Positions 1 to 10,414 of a DNA stretch of 64,000 nt are shown piece after piece (the first letter of the stretch is position 1; every line of letters begins with the position of its first letter). Source of the DNA: Streptomyces sp. ITFR-21 (GTDB lineage: Bacteria; Actinomycetota; Actinomycetes; Streptomycetales; Streptomycetaceae); NCBI RefSeq assembly GCF_031844685.1, contig NZ_CP134605.1:1769501-1833500 (forward strand), read 5' to 3'. The position numbers and the translations under genes were made by a program. Below the pieces are notes generated by a model that saw only the letters and a program-made list of their open reading frames with translations, had not been told where the DNA came from and did no database searches.

Positions 1-454
1 CCCGCTTCTCCGCGGCTGCGACCACCTCGTCCGCCGTCCCGCCCGCCTCCGCCGCCCGCGCCGCGGCCAGCACGGTGAAGCCGAGCGCCATCGCGACCAT
101 CCCGGTGTCCACCACGCGCACCGGCACGGGCGCTTCCTTCGCGGCCACGAGCGCGGCGTCGTACGTACCGGAGAAGTCGGCGGACAGGTGGAGGGAGACG
201 ATCGAGGCCGCGCCGGACGCGGCGGCGGTCTCGTAGGCGGCGGTGAACTCGGCCGGGCTGGGGCGGGAGGTGGTGACCGGGTGGCGCCGTTGCAGGGCGC
301 GGGCCACGGCGGGGGCGGAGATCTCGGTGCCCTCTTCCAGGGCCTCGTCGCCGATGACCACGGTGAGGGGCACGACCGCGATGCCGTGCCGGGTCAGCGC
401 CTCCGGTGCCAGGTAGGCCGTGGAATCCGTGACGATGGCGACATGCGGGGACAT
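1..454 (-). CDS. DegV family fatty-acid-binding protein (partial, C-terminus outside window)
   Basis: DegV proteins are two-domain fatty-acid-binding proteins; some act as FakB subunits that present fatty acids to a kinase, but the role in Streptomyces is not settled. The visible N-terminal part of about 151 residues starts at an ATG at 454 and shows the family's opening VTDSTAYL motif, a TSRPSPAEF segment typical of the lipid pocket, and SLHLSADFSGTY followed by VVDTGMVAM, the usual DegV middle block. The C-terminal half lies beyond the left edge. The gene follows a membrane protein gene on the same strand, with about 100 bp between them that contain an inverted repeat. The family call is firm; ligand and partner cannot be read from the sequence. 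Confidence 0.9.
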   Translation of the reverse strand, partial: MSPHVAIVTDSTAYLAPEALTRHGIAVVPLTVVIGDEALEEGTEISAPAVARALQRRHPVTTSRPSPAEFTAAYETAAASGAASIVSLHLSADFSGTYDAALVAAKEAPVPVRVVDTGMVAMALGFTVLAAARAAEAGGTADEVVAAAEKR

Positions 455-463
455 GAGCGGGAG

Positions 464-490
464 GTTACCCGGGTTGTGCCCCCGGGTGAC
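464..490. terminator. Inverted repeat between the membrane protein gene and degV
   Basis: Arms GTTACCCGGG (464-473) and CCCGGGTGAC (481-490) pair at 9 of 10 positions around a 7-base loop. It lies downstream of the gene ending at 556 and 10 bases before the DegV start. It could be a weak terminator without a U-tract or a 5'-leader hairpin of degV. Confidence 0.35.
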
Positions 491-555
491 AGTTCGCGCT
501 CGCGCGCCTCGGCCCGCGGTGCCGGGCGGCCCGCTCCCGCTCCCGGGACCGGCGC

Positions 556-1305
556 TCACTCCGCCGACGGACCCCACTTCGGCGCCCCGGCCCCCGCCCC
601 CGAACCCGGGAGCGGTCCGGAGCCGGGACCGGAGGCAGGTCGCGAGGCAGAACCAGGGCCATGACTTGGACCCGGACCCCGGCCGAGACCAGGACCCGCC
701 GCCGGCCTCCCCCCGACCGCCGGATCGGCCGGACCCCCCGGACCCACCGGATCCCAGTGCCGCAGCGCGTCCGCCTCAAGGTCGATCTCCCGGGTCAGCG
801 AGGAAAGCTCGTCGTCGGCGAAGCGCCGGGCGCGGTCCTGGGCGGCCCAGCGGAGGGCGTCGGCGGAACCGGTGATGCGGCGGGCGCGGTCGGTGAGGTC
901 GGGGAGGCGGCGGGCGACGCGGGAGCGGTCGGGTTCCTGCTCCAGCAGCTTGAGTTCGGCGTCGAGGGAGGCGGCGTGGTCGCTGAGGCGGGCGAAGAGG
1001 GTGGCGGCCTCACGGACGGAGGCGTCGTCCTCGTGGCCGGCGTCCAGGGCGCGGAAGGTGCTGTCGATGGAGGAGCGCAGCTCCACGCGCAGCCGGGCCA
1101 GCTCACCGGCCGGGCCCGGAACCGTGTAGCGGCGGGCCTTGAGCCGGGCGTCCTCGACCACCCGGCGGGCCTGCGCGCCGCCGCGCCGCATCCGGCGCCG
1201 TGCCGCACGGACAATCTTCACCGTCGCCACCACGGACAGCGCCGCGAACACCAGGAAAGCGGCGAGGAGCACGAGCGCGATGATGCCGATGGTCTCCACG
1301 GGCAA
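556..1305 (-). CDS. Single-pass membrane protein of unknown function
   Basis: A 249-residue protein with one N-terminal transmembrane helix (about residues 5-33, IIALVLLAAFLVFAALSVV), then a basic stretch (RAARRRMRR), a helical and probably coiled-coil cytoplasmic region (about 45-190) rich in Arg, Glu, Asp and Ala, and a low-complexity Gly/Pro/Ser tail from about residue 195. The ATG at 1305 places the helix at the extreme N-terminus. No enzyme motif is visible. It sits between leuS and degV on the same strand. From memory, similar unnamed proteins occur at this position in Streptomyces, but I cannot assign a function. The disordered tail may have an uncertain end because its codons are low-complexity. 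Confidence 0.75.
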   Translation of the reverse strand: MPVETIGIIALVLLAAFLVFAALSVVATVKIVRAARRRMRRGGAQARRVVEDARLKARRYTVPGPAGELARLRVELRSSIDSTFRALDAGHEDDASVREAATLFARLSDHAASLDAELKLLEQEPDRSRVARRLPDLTDRARRITGSADALRWAAQDRARRFADDELSSLTREIDLEADALRHWDPVGPGGPADPAVGGRPAAGPGLGRGPGPSHGPGSASRPASGPGSGPLPGSGAGAGAPKWGPSAE

Positions 1306-1628
1306 CCTCCAGTCCGGGCACGGCGGCGGTCCGGCGCGTGGGCCGCCCCCCCCACCGTAACCGGAGGGAGCGGGACCGAGGACCCGTACCGTCCCCGAAC
1401 CTGCCCCGGGGCGACGGCCGCACGCCCCGCCGGCCCGCGGACCGGTGCCGGCCCGCGGCCTCAGGGACCCGCGGCCCCGCCGACCGCCCCGGCCGAGCCC
1501 GACCGCCCGGGTCGGACGCGGTCGGCCCCAGCCGGCCCGGGTCGAACCCGCCCGGCCCCGGCCTCGGCCCGCGAGCGGTCACCCCGGACGAGCCCGACGC
1601 GCGCGATCCCGAGCCGTCGCCCGCCCGG

Positions 1629-1663
1629 AAAAAGCACGGGCCCCGGCCCCCGGAAAGCCCGCG
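1629..1663 (-). terminator. Possible terminator downstream of leuS
   Basis: On the minus strand, GC-rich sequence able to fold with CGGGC/GCCCG arms is followed by a run of five Ts (plus-strand A-run 1629-1633) shortly after the leuS stop. The rest of the 376-bp gap 1306-1681 is GC-rich, and I see no gene in it. Confidence 0.4.
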
Positions 1664-1681
1664 CAGCCCCGCCCGGCCCCC

Positions 1682-4582
<2,901 letters not shown>

Positions 4583-4736
4583 CGTCCTCGGTACTCCATC
4601 GATGTCGTGACGGCTGCGCCGCCGGTGGGCCCTCCGCGGAAACAAAAAAGCCCCTCGCTCAGGAGGGGGGCCGCACTGACGTGGGTCGCGGTCAGCGCGG
4701 CTCGCTCAGCGGAAGGCTCACGGCTCGCATGGTGTC
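4583..4736 (-). promoter_or_regulatory. Candidate attenuator leader of leuS
   Basis: Reading the minus strand, a TAGCCT hexamer lies 6 bases before an ATG (4730) that opens a 12-codon ORF. Its stop codon lies inside an 11-bp stem (arms 4691-4701 and 4670-4680, 10-base loop). Immediately after this comes a shorter GC stem (4650-4671) followed by six Ts (4644-4649), the form of an intrinsic terminator placed about 60 bases before the leuS start. Leader-peptide attenuation of amino-acid genes is known in actinobacteria; its use here is inferred. I cannot show a clean antiterminator because the two hairpins overlap by only two bases. Confidence 0.6.
4692..4730 (-). CDS. Putative leuS leader peptide (12 aa)
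   Basis: A 12-residue [15 protein letters not shown], lies between a -10-like hexamer and a terminator hairpin upstream of leuS. It carries two leucine codons, one of them the rare CTT followed two codons later by CTG. No Shine-Dalgarno is present; the distance from the -10-like element suggests a leaderless start. The leucine content is modest compared with classical leucine leaders, so the assignment rests mainly on position and on the hairpins that follow. Confidence 0.5.
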   Translation of the reverse strand: MRAVSLPLSEPR

Positions 4737-4751
4737 AGGCTACCGCAGCGG

Positions 4752-4795
4752 GCGAGGGGCCCGTACCGGGGATCTCCCCGGTACGGGCCCCTCGC
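4752..4795. terminator. Strong hairpin terminator between the S53 protease and leuS leader
   Basis: Perfect 20-bp arms (4752-4771 and 4776-4795) with a 4-base loop ATCT. It starts 17 bases beyond the protease stop on the minus strand and precedes the leuS promoter region. It has no U-tract, as is common for Streptomyces hairpin terminators. Confidence 0.8.
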
Positions 4796-4811
4796 GGTGG
4801 GCTGTGGGGCC

Positions 4812-6803
4812 TCAGTGGTGGCCCTTGCCCTTGCCGGGCTTGCCGTGCTTGGCCGGCTTGTACGACGAGACGTACGTCTTGCCGGGCGTGCCGACACCGG
4901 TCACGTCGTCGTAGCCGACGGTCGCGTGCAGCGAGCTGTCCACGCCGAAGGTACGCAGCGAGGTGATCAGGCCGTCCGAGGCGTCGGTGGTGTTCGCGAA
5001 GTCCACCCGGACGTTCGCGATGCCCTGCCCCTGGCCCAGCGGGTGGTCGGTCACGTCGTGGTACGAGGACGTGCCGAACTTGTCGTAGATCGCCGGGTTG
5101 GCGAACCCGATCGGGACGCCGCCGCGCGCCTCCTGGGCGAGCGCCTCGACGCCGGCGATGACCGGGGAGGCCAGCGAGGTGCCGCCGAGGCGGTACTCGT
5201 TGTACTTCACGGTTCCGTCCGGGAACGTCTGGGTCTCACCGACGAGGAAGCCGGTGTTCGGGTCGGCGACGGCCGCGATGTCCGGCTCGACCCGCATCTT
5301 GGTGGTGCCGCCGTTGGCGAGCGCCAGCGCGTTGGGGACGACGCCCTTCTGGTAGAAGGGCTGCGCGTACAGCCGGCTGGTGCCGCCGCCCGCACCCGAG
5401 GTGAACGGGCCGGGGAAGCCGGTCCAGCTCTTGCCGTCGGCCGCCAGCGGGGCGCGCTCGGTGCCCCAGCCGGTCTCCCACTTGTAGGTGTCGTTCTTGC
5501 CGACGGCGAGCGAGGTGCCGCCGACGGAGGTGACCCAGGGGGAGTTCGCCGGGGTGTTGACGTCCGTCACGCCTTCGTCGATGACGGAGTCGCCGTCGTC
5601 GCCGGAGGAGAAGTAGAAGCCGATGCCCTCGACCGCGCCCTTTTCGAAGACCTGGTCGTAGGCCGCGGCGGTGTCGGACGTCTCGTTGGCCTCCACGTCG
5701 CCCCAGGAGTTGGTGACGATGGTGGCGAGCCGGTCGTTGACGATCAGGGCGAGCGAGTCGAGCAGGTCGTCGTCGTTGCAGGAAGCGGCGCCCACGTAGA
5801 CGATCTTCGCGTCGGGGGCCACCGCATGCACGGCCTCGACGTCGAGCGACTCCTCGCCGTACCAGCCGGAAGCGCCGCAGTCCTCGACGGTGTTGTAGCC
5901 GTCGGGACCGGGCACGACCTGGGTGAGCTGTCCCTTGCGGTACTTCTGGCCGCCGGTGTCCTTGGCGAGCTTCGCGCTGTCGCCGACGATGTTCGGCGAG
6001 GCGTACGCGTCGGTGATCGCCACGGTGACGCCCTTGCCGGTGTACTTGCCGGCGCCGTAGGCGGCACGCAGCTGTGCGCCGGTGTATCCCTTGATCGTGT
6101 ACGGGGCCTTGCCGCCGTACGCCGAGGGAAGCTTCTTGTCGGTGTTCGAGCCGTAGTACGTGGAGAACGGCCCGGAGTTGACGAACGCGGCCTCCGGCGG
6201 GGGCAGCGTCTCGTCGTGCGAGGCCCGCTTCGGCGCGTTGTCCAGGCCGCTGATGGTGAGCACCGCGCCCTTAAGCGAGGCGGGCACGGAGGCGGTGCCG
6301 GTCGGGGCGCGGTAAGTGTGGCCGCTCTTGCTGTAGTTGTGCAGCTGGGTGCCGAACGTCTTCTCGGCGGCAGCCACGTCACCGGTGACGGTGAGGTAAC
6401 TCTGGTTGGTGCCGGTCACCTTCAGGCCCGCGGAGGTCAGCCAGTCGGTGACCGCGGCTATCTGGGCCTTGGTGGCGCCGAAGCGGGACTGGGTCTGGGC
6501 CGGCGTCAGGTACTTCCCGTAGTCGGCGGAGTTCGGGTCGGACACGGCCTGCGCGTAGGCGGCCAGGCCCTTGGCGTCCCTGCCGGCGAGGTAGACCCGG
6601 ACGGTCACCTTGCTGGAGTCGGCCGTGGCACCCTTGTCCGCCTTGGCGGTCGCCCATGCGGGCTTGGTGCCGCTGATGAGCTGGCGTCCGGTCGGCTGGT
6701 CGGCCGTGGCGGACTGAGCTCCGATGACGAGCGCGCCGGCGACCAGGGGCAGCGCCGCGGCGGCCACCAGTCCGACGCGGGTTCTCTTGCGCTCAAATCT
6801 CAT
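4812..6803 (-). CDS. Secreted S53 (sedolisin/kumamolisin-type) peptidase
   Basis: Sedolisins are acid-active serine-carboxyl proteases made as secreted proenzymes. The 663-residue product has a basic start (MRFERKRTR), a hydrophobic signal core and a likely cleavage near residue 35 after SATA. A Pro-kumamolisin activation domain (about 50-190) precedes the catalytic domain. Visible active-site features are Glu and Asp in GEESLDVEAVH (about 317-321), the oxyanion Asp in SSGDDGD (about 400) and the nucleophile Ser in GGTSLASP (about 543). The C-terminus (YHDVTDHPLGQGQG onward) resembles the calcium-binding region, although the typical DVTxG spacing looks altered. It ends in a Lys/Gly/His-rich tail. 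A strong hairpin follows the stop, so it is probably monocistronic. The ribosome binding site is weak, and a short overlapping out-of-frame ATG lies just upstream. Confidence 0.93.
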   Translation of the reverse strand: MRFERKRTRVGLVAAAALPLVAGALVIGAQSATADQPTGRQLISGTKPAWATAKADKGATADSSKVTVRVYLAGRDAKGLAAYAQAVSDPNSADYGKYLTPAQTQSRFGATKAQIAAVTDWLTSAGLKVTGTNQSYLTVTGDVAAAEKTFGTQLHNYSKSGHTYRAPTGTASVPASLKGAVLTISGLDNAPKRASHDETLPPPEAAFVNSGPFSTYYGSNTDKKLPSAYGGKAPYTIKGYTGAQLRAAYGAGKYTGKGVTVAITDAYASPNIVGDSAKLAKDTGGQKYRKGQLTQVVPGPDGYNTVEDCGASGWYGEESLDVEAVHAVAPDAKIVYVGAASCNDDDLLDSLALIVNDRLATIVTNSWGDVEANETSDTAAAYDQVFEKGAVEGIGFYFSSGDDGDSVIDEGVTDVNTPANSPWVTSVGGTSLAVGKNDTYKWETGWGTERAPLAADGKSWTGFPGPFTSGAGGGTSRLYAQPFYQKGVVPNALALANGGTTKMRVEPDIAAVADPNTGFLVGETQTFPDGTVKYNEYRLGGTSLASPVIAGVEALAQEARGGVPIGFANPAIYDKFGTSSYHDVTDHPLGQGQGIANVRVDFANTTDASDGLITSLRTFGVDSSLHATVGYDDVTGVGTPGKTYVSSYKPAKHGKPGKGKGHH

Positions 6804-6905
6804 GAAACCCCCATGCGAAGCGAGTTGCAGCAGAATGCGGTGTCGCCGCGAGTGCCGCTATCCGTACGGCTTGTACCGCAGAGCGACACTCTTTCGCTGA
6901 TCAGT

Positions 6906-6922
6906 TCATGCCAGGGGCATGA
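6906..6922. promoter_or_regulatory. Operator-like palindrome TCATGCC-AGG-GGCATGA
   Basis: Perfect 7-bp arms separated by 3 bases, about 100 bases upstream of the S53 protease start. Its size fits a dimeric repressor site. A second GGGGCATG occurs near 6970. No regulator is assigned. Confidence 0.4.
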
Positions 6923-7180
6923 CTTTCCCAAGAGCAGGTCAAGGAACGATCGCCTCCATCCGCCCCGGGGCATGCCTGTTGGCTACTCCGCGCCACCAAC
7001 AGACTTTTCCCGACCGCCGGTTGCGGACCCCCACCCTCCGCTTCCGACCCACTCCGCCCGACGCTAGCAGCGCCCCCGCCCACCCCAACAGACCGCGCGG
7101 GTAACGCCGTAGGTGATCGGGGGCGGCGATCGGGGGCGGGGGCGCGCGAACCCGGGGCGAGGCGGAGGCAGGGGCGCGCG

Positions 7181-7302
7181 GCGGGGGTCGACACGGGGGC
7201 AGCGGCGCGCGGCGGGGGTCGACGCGGGGGCGCGGCTACGGGAGCGCGGAGTGGGCGAGGGCCCGGCGAGCTTCAGGGCGGGGCGGGGGTCGACGCAGGG
7301 GC
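7181..7302 (+). repeat. Three copies of a GCGGGGGTCGAC-centred repeat
   Basis: Near-identical 20-base units begin at 7181, 7212 and 7283 (GCGGGGGTCGAC followed by ACG, GCG or GCA and more Gs). The second and third are also followed by CGGCTACGG. They lie in the non-coding stretch just downstream of the MazG-like gene. The plus strand is very G-rich. Confidence 0.6.
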
Positions 7303-7353
7303 CCGGCTACGGCACCGCGGGGGCGGGCAGCGACCGGTCCGGCGCGGACGAGG

Positions 7354-7677
7354 TCAGGCCGGGACCCAGGTGCGGGTCTCGTTGACCGTCTCCTTGGTCC
7401 GCAGCGCGTCGGCCAGGTCGATGCCGAGCCGGTTGGCGATAGCACAGAGATAGATGAGCACGTCGGCCAGTTCCTCACCGACGTCGCCGACCGCCGAGTT
7501 CGGATCGAGGCGCATCTTCTCGCTCTTGCGCACCGCTTTGAAGACTTCGCCGACCTCTTCGCCGAGTTGCAGGCACTGCTCGATCACCGGCCGCTCACTG
7601 AAACCGCGTTCGATTTCCATGTCGGCCACGTACCGTTGAATCTCTTCGAGTGACTGATTCTTTTCCAAGGGAATCAC
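7354..7677 (-). CDS. MazG-like nucleotide pyrophosphohydrolase
   Basis: MazG-type enzymes hydrolyse nucleoside triphosphates to monophosphates and pyrophosphate using Mg2+, often cleaning up abnormal nucleotides. The 107-residue protein carries the paired metal-binding helices GEEVGEVFKAV (ExxE) and GEELADVLIYL (ExxD), as expected for a single-domain, all-alpha MazG. I chose the GTG at 7677, preceded by GCGAGG about 8 bases upstream, over a start 11 codons further up that has no such site. It is the last gene of a four-gene minus-strand run with a thymidylate-kinase-like and a radical SAM gene. The coding sequence looks less GC-biased than the core genes, consistent with acquisition. The substrate is unknown. 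Confidence 0.85.
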   Translation of the reverse strand: MIPLEKNQSLEEIQRYVADMEIERGFSERPVIEQCLQLGEEVGEVFKAVRKSEKMRLDPNSAVGDVGEELADVLIYLCAIANRLGIDLADALRTKETVNETRTWVPA

Positions 7678-7818
7678 GCGGAGCCTCGCTCTGTACGGTC
7701 GGGCGTGCACGGACAGGTCTTCGGGGGATTTCGCGGCAGCAGATTAGCAGTCGCCCCGTGGCCGTCCGGGCGGCTCTCCGCCGCCCGCGGTCCACGGCCG
7801 GTCGCACCCTGCCAGCGG

Positions 7819-9027
7819 TTACGGCCGCGGCTGCGGCTGCCCGGGAATCGCGGCAGCGCGGCCGCCTCGGCCGGACGTCCAGCCGAGGCGCAGGACCCGG
7901 GTCAGCCGGTTGGCACGGGCCCGCACGGATCCGCGCAGCTCAGGAGTCGATGCGCCGCCGACCAGGCGGGTGGCGACGCGCCGCTCGGCGGGGTCCCAGC
8001 TCCAGGTTCCGACGACGTGCCCGTCGTACAGGATGGTGGGCAGCACCTCGCCGATCCGATTGAACGCACGCCCGGCCGACAGGCCGCCGAGGTAGCGGCC
8101 TCTGCTCTCGAAGTACGCCTTGAGGGCCACGTCCTCGTGTGCGAGGAGGTTCACGCCGCTGTGGCGGCCGGCCTCGTCCTCGGCCAGGAACTCCTCCAGC
8201 CGGTCCGCGAACATGTACTGCGGCTGGCCGCTCCACCCCGTCGTGACGGCCACCACCGCGCGGTCGCTGCGGCCGAGGGCGTCGGTGACGGCGCGGCGGG
8301 AGAGAGCCGACCACCAGACGGCGTCGGCGAGGGAGGCCGGGCCGTACCGGTCGAAGTACGCCTCGACCAAACGGGTCGTCGCTCCCTGGCGTTCACGGCC
8401 GAGGTTCGCGCCGGGGTAGGCGTGTCCGGTCAACGCGAAGGTCCGCAGCTCCCGGTTCCAGGCGTCGGACACGTTCAGATAGGCGATGTCCCCCCGCTCC
8501 CAGGCGAGCTTCAGGGCGAGACGGGCCCGGACGGTGCCGATGCCGTGTCCGGCCAGCCGCTCCTCGATCCCCCGGTGCGGGAGCGGGCCTTGCGCTCCGA
8601 GGAGCACGGTCAGCTCGTCCACGGCCGCCTCGACGTCCACCAGCCGCTCCTGCCGGTTGGCCACGGCCCGCAGCGCGTCGCGTTCGCGGTAGTGGCGGGT
8701 CGCCGCGTGGGCGGCGGAGGCGAGTTCCAGCGGGAGGGTGTGGAGGGTCTTGCGCATGCACCGGACCGTCATGACCCGTTCACGGGTCGGCGGCGCGAAC
8801 AGGCTGGCCGCCACGTCACCGTCGGCACTGCGCGCGGCGACCGTGGCGAAAGGCGAGGGCAGTCTGGCGGCGTGCAGACCGAGGCTCGCGTGGGCGATCG
8901 ATTCGACCGAGTCGAAACGGGTGTCGTCTGCCAGGCCCTGGCGTCGCAAGGTCCAATTCCACAGACCGCGCGACGTCGCGTCATCCAGCCGGTGAATCGC
9001 CGACAACGGACCGGAGGACGTCAGCAT
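7819..9027 (-). CDS. Winged-helix protein of the AlkZ/YcaQ (HTH_42) family
   Basis: The 402-residue protein has the look of the HTH_42 family, built of tandem winged helices; members include the DNA glycosylases AlkZ (azinomycin self-resistance) and E. coli YcaQ/AlkX. Recognisable blocks are LGLHAARLPSPFATVAARS near residue 50, LPHRGIEERL, LARAxW-like WWSALSRRAV and the C-terminal LPTILYDGHVVGTWSWDP. In characterised glycosylases a QxQ or QxD motif sits just before the RLPSPF-type block; here that position reads HAA, so glycosylase activity is doubtful. The ATG at 9027 has only a weak ribosome binding site. It begins 34 bases after the radical SAM stop, so co-transcription is likely. Confidence 0.8.
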   Translation of the reverse strand: MLTSSGPLSAIHRLDDATSRGLWNWTLRRQGLADDTRFDSVESIAHASLGLHAARLPSPFATVAARSADGDVAASLFAPPTRERVMTVRCMRKTLHTLPLELASAAHAATRHYRERDALRAVANRQERLVDVEAAVDELTVLLGAQGPLPHRGIEERLAGHGIGTVRARLALKLAWERGDIAYLNVSDAWNRELRTFALTGHAYPGANLGRERQGATTRLVEAYFDRYGPASLADAVWWSALSRRAVTDALGRSDRAVVAVTTGWSGQPQYMFADRLEEFLAEDEAGRHSGVNLLAHEDVALKAYFESRGRYLGGLSAGRAFNRIGEVLPTILYDGHVVGTWSWDPAERRVATRLVGGASTPELRGSVRARANRLTRVLRLGWTSGRGGRAAAIPGQPQPRP

Positions 9028-9061
9028 GCGTGGACTTTAGCACCTTCCGCAGACCGCTGAT

Positions 9062-10372
9062 TCACCCTTGCGCGTTCCAGCCGGATTCAACAAAATTCCG
9101 TAACCGGGTGTGCGAGGTTTCGATTTCTTCCCATTCCTGGTCGTTTCCCCACCATCTCCTGGTGTTGTGGTGGATGTGGAATTTCTCCCAGTCGCCGTCC
9201 CAGTCGGGCTGGAGGTGGGTGCCCCGGACGCCGTAGAGGTCGGCGTTCTCGTAGACCTCGGTGCCGGGGAGCGGGACGAACCGGAACAGCGAGACCCTGC
9301 TCACGGTGGCCCCGAGCTCCTGCAGGAGGCTGACCGTCTCCTCCGTGGTCGCGGCGTCCTCGCCGGGGAAGCCGTGGATGACGAAGACCTTCGCCTCGAT
9401 CCCGGCGTCGTTGGCCATGTGGACGGCACGCTTGATCTGCGCGCGCCTGGTGTTCTTCCGCATGGCCTTGAGGAGCTGTTCGCTGCCCGACTCCATGCCG
9501 TACTTGATCTCGATGCAGCCGGCTCGGGCCATCCGGGCGACCAGGTTCTCGTCCACGGTGTCGACGCGCGAGAGGGCCGACCACCTCAGGCGCAGGTGGG
9601 CGATGTGGTCGCAGATGTCACCGACCTTCCGCCGGGCCACGATGAAGTTGTCGTCCACGATGGCGAAGCCCTCGATGCCGTACGCCTCGACCAGATGCTC
9701 CAACTCGGTCAGCGCGCTCGCCCCGCTGCGGTACTGGATACGGGTCTGCCCGGCCGCGCAGAAGCTGCACGGAAAGGGGCAGCCGCGGGAGAACATCACA
9801 TGGGCCATCGGCAGATCCGTCCCGGCCAGCCGGTCCGATATGACGATGTCCTCGCGCGGCAGCAGGTGGCGGGCCGGAAGCGGCAGAGCGTCGATGTCGC
9901 GCAGCAGCGGGCGTCTGGGGGTGCGGCGGACCTGGTCACCGTCCAGGTAAAGGATGCCGGGAACGTTCGCCGGACTCCCGCCCCGGTGCTGGTCGAGAAG
10001 GGCCAGGATGGTCTCCTCCGACTCGCCGTCGGTGGCGACGTGCGCCTGGAAGTCGCGCAGGCTGGACTCCGGATAGAAGTTGCAGTGCACGCCGCCCACC
10101 ATGACCAGCGCGTCGTCACGTATGGCGCTCTGCCGGCGGGCCCGCAGCATGAAGCCGTACGTCGCGGAGGAGGCCAGGCTGAAGCCGACAGCATCGAAGC
10201 CGGTCAGGTCCAGTCGCGTTCGGTCAGGTGTGACCTTCTCGATGGCCACCTCGTGCCCGGCCCGCTCGCACACCGCGGCAAGGTAGAGGACTCCGAAAGG
10301 CGGGAACTCCTTGCGCTCCTCACGGAAGCGGGCCATGTCGTAGACCTCGGGATAGAGCAGTGCCACTCTCAT
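9062..10372 (-). CDS. B12-binding-domain radical SAM protein
   Basis: A 436-residue class B-type radical SAM enzyme. Residues about 1-130 form a Rossmann-like cobalamin-binding domain (opening RVALLYPEV, with VGFSLASSA and VMVGGVHCNFYPE). The radical SAM barrel follows with the cluster motif CPFPCSFC (CxxxCxxC) near residue 195, and later motifs GIEGFAIVDDNF, IEIKYGMESGSEQ and FVIHGFPGED typical of this superfamily. Such enzymes methylate unactivated carbons or do other cobalamin-dependent radical chemistry. The start is clear: GGAGGAG lies a few bases before ATG 10372. It follows the kinase-like gene by 42 bases. The substrate is unknown; a nucleoside or peptide target would both be possible. 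Confidence 0.9.
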   Translation of the reverse strand: MRVALLYPEVYDMARFREERKEFPPFGVLYLAAVCERAGHEVAIEKVTPDRTRLDLTGFDAVGFSLASSATYGFMLRARRQSAIRDDALVMVGGVHCNFYPESSLRDFQAHVATDGESEETILALLDQHRGGSPANVPGILYLDGDQVRRTPRRPLLRDIDALPLPARHLLPREDIVISDRLAGTDLPMAHVMFSRGCPFPCSFCAAGQTRIQYRSGASALTELEHLVEAYGIEGFAIVDDNFIVARRKVGDICDHIAHLRLRWSALSRVDTVDENLVARMARAGCIEIKYGMESGSEQLLKAMRKNTRRAQIKRAVHMANDAGIEAKVFVIHGFPGEDAATTEETVSLLQELGATVSRVSLFRFVPLPGTEVYENADLYGVRGTHLQPDWDGDWEKFHIHHNTRRWWGNDQEWEEIETSHTRLRNFVESGWNAQG

Positions 10373-10414
10373 GATCTCCTCCTGGTACCAGGCCGCCGTG
10401 CGGGGGGAGCTCGT

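Larger units (their letters stand above)
6804..7353. other. Gene-free stretch upstream of the S53 protease
   Basis: No convincing gene is seen. The left part (6804-6960) is less GC-rich and should hold the protease promoter; it contains a 17-base inverted repeat at 6906-6922. The right part (from about 7113) is a guanine-rich repeat area. Open frames here are low-complexity Gly/Arg and were not called. Confidence 0.6.

Noticed and set aside
7113..7385. Short Gly/Arg-rich plus-strand frame near the MazG gene
   Set aside because: Composed of the G-rich repeat; overlaps the MazG-like gene end and has no ribosome binding site.
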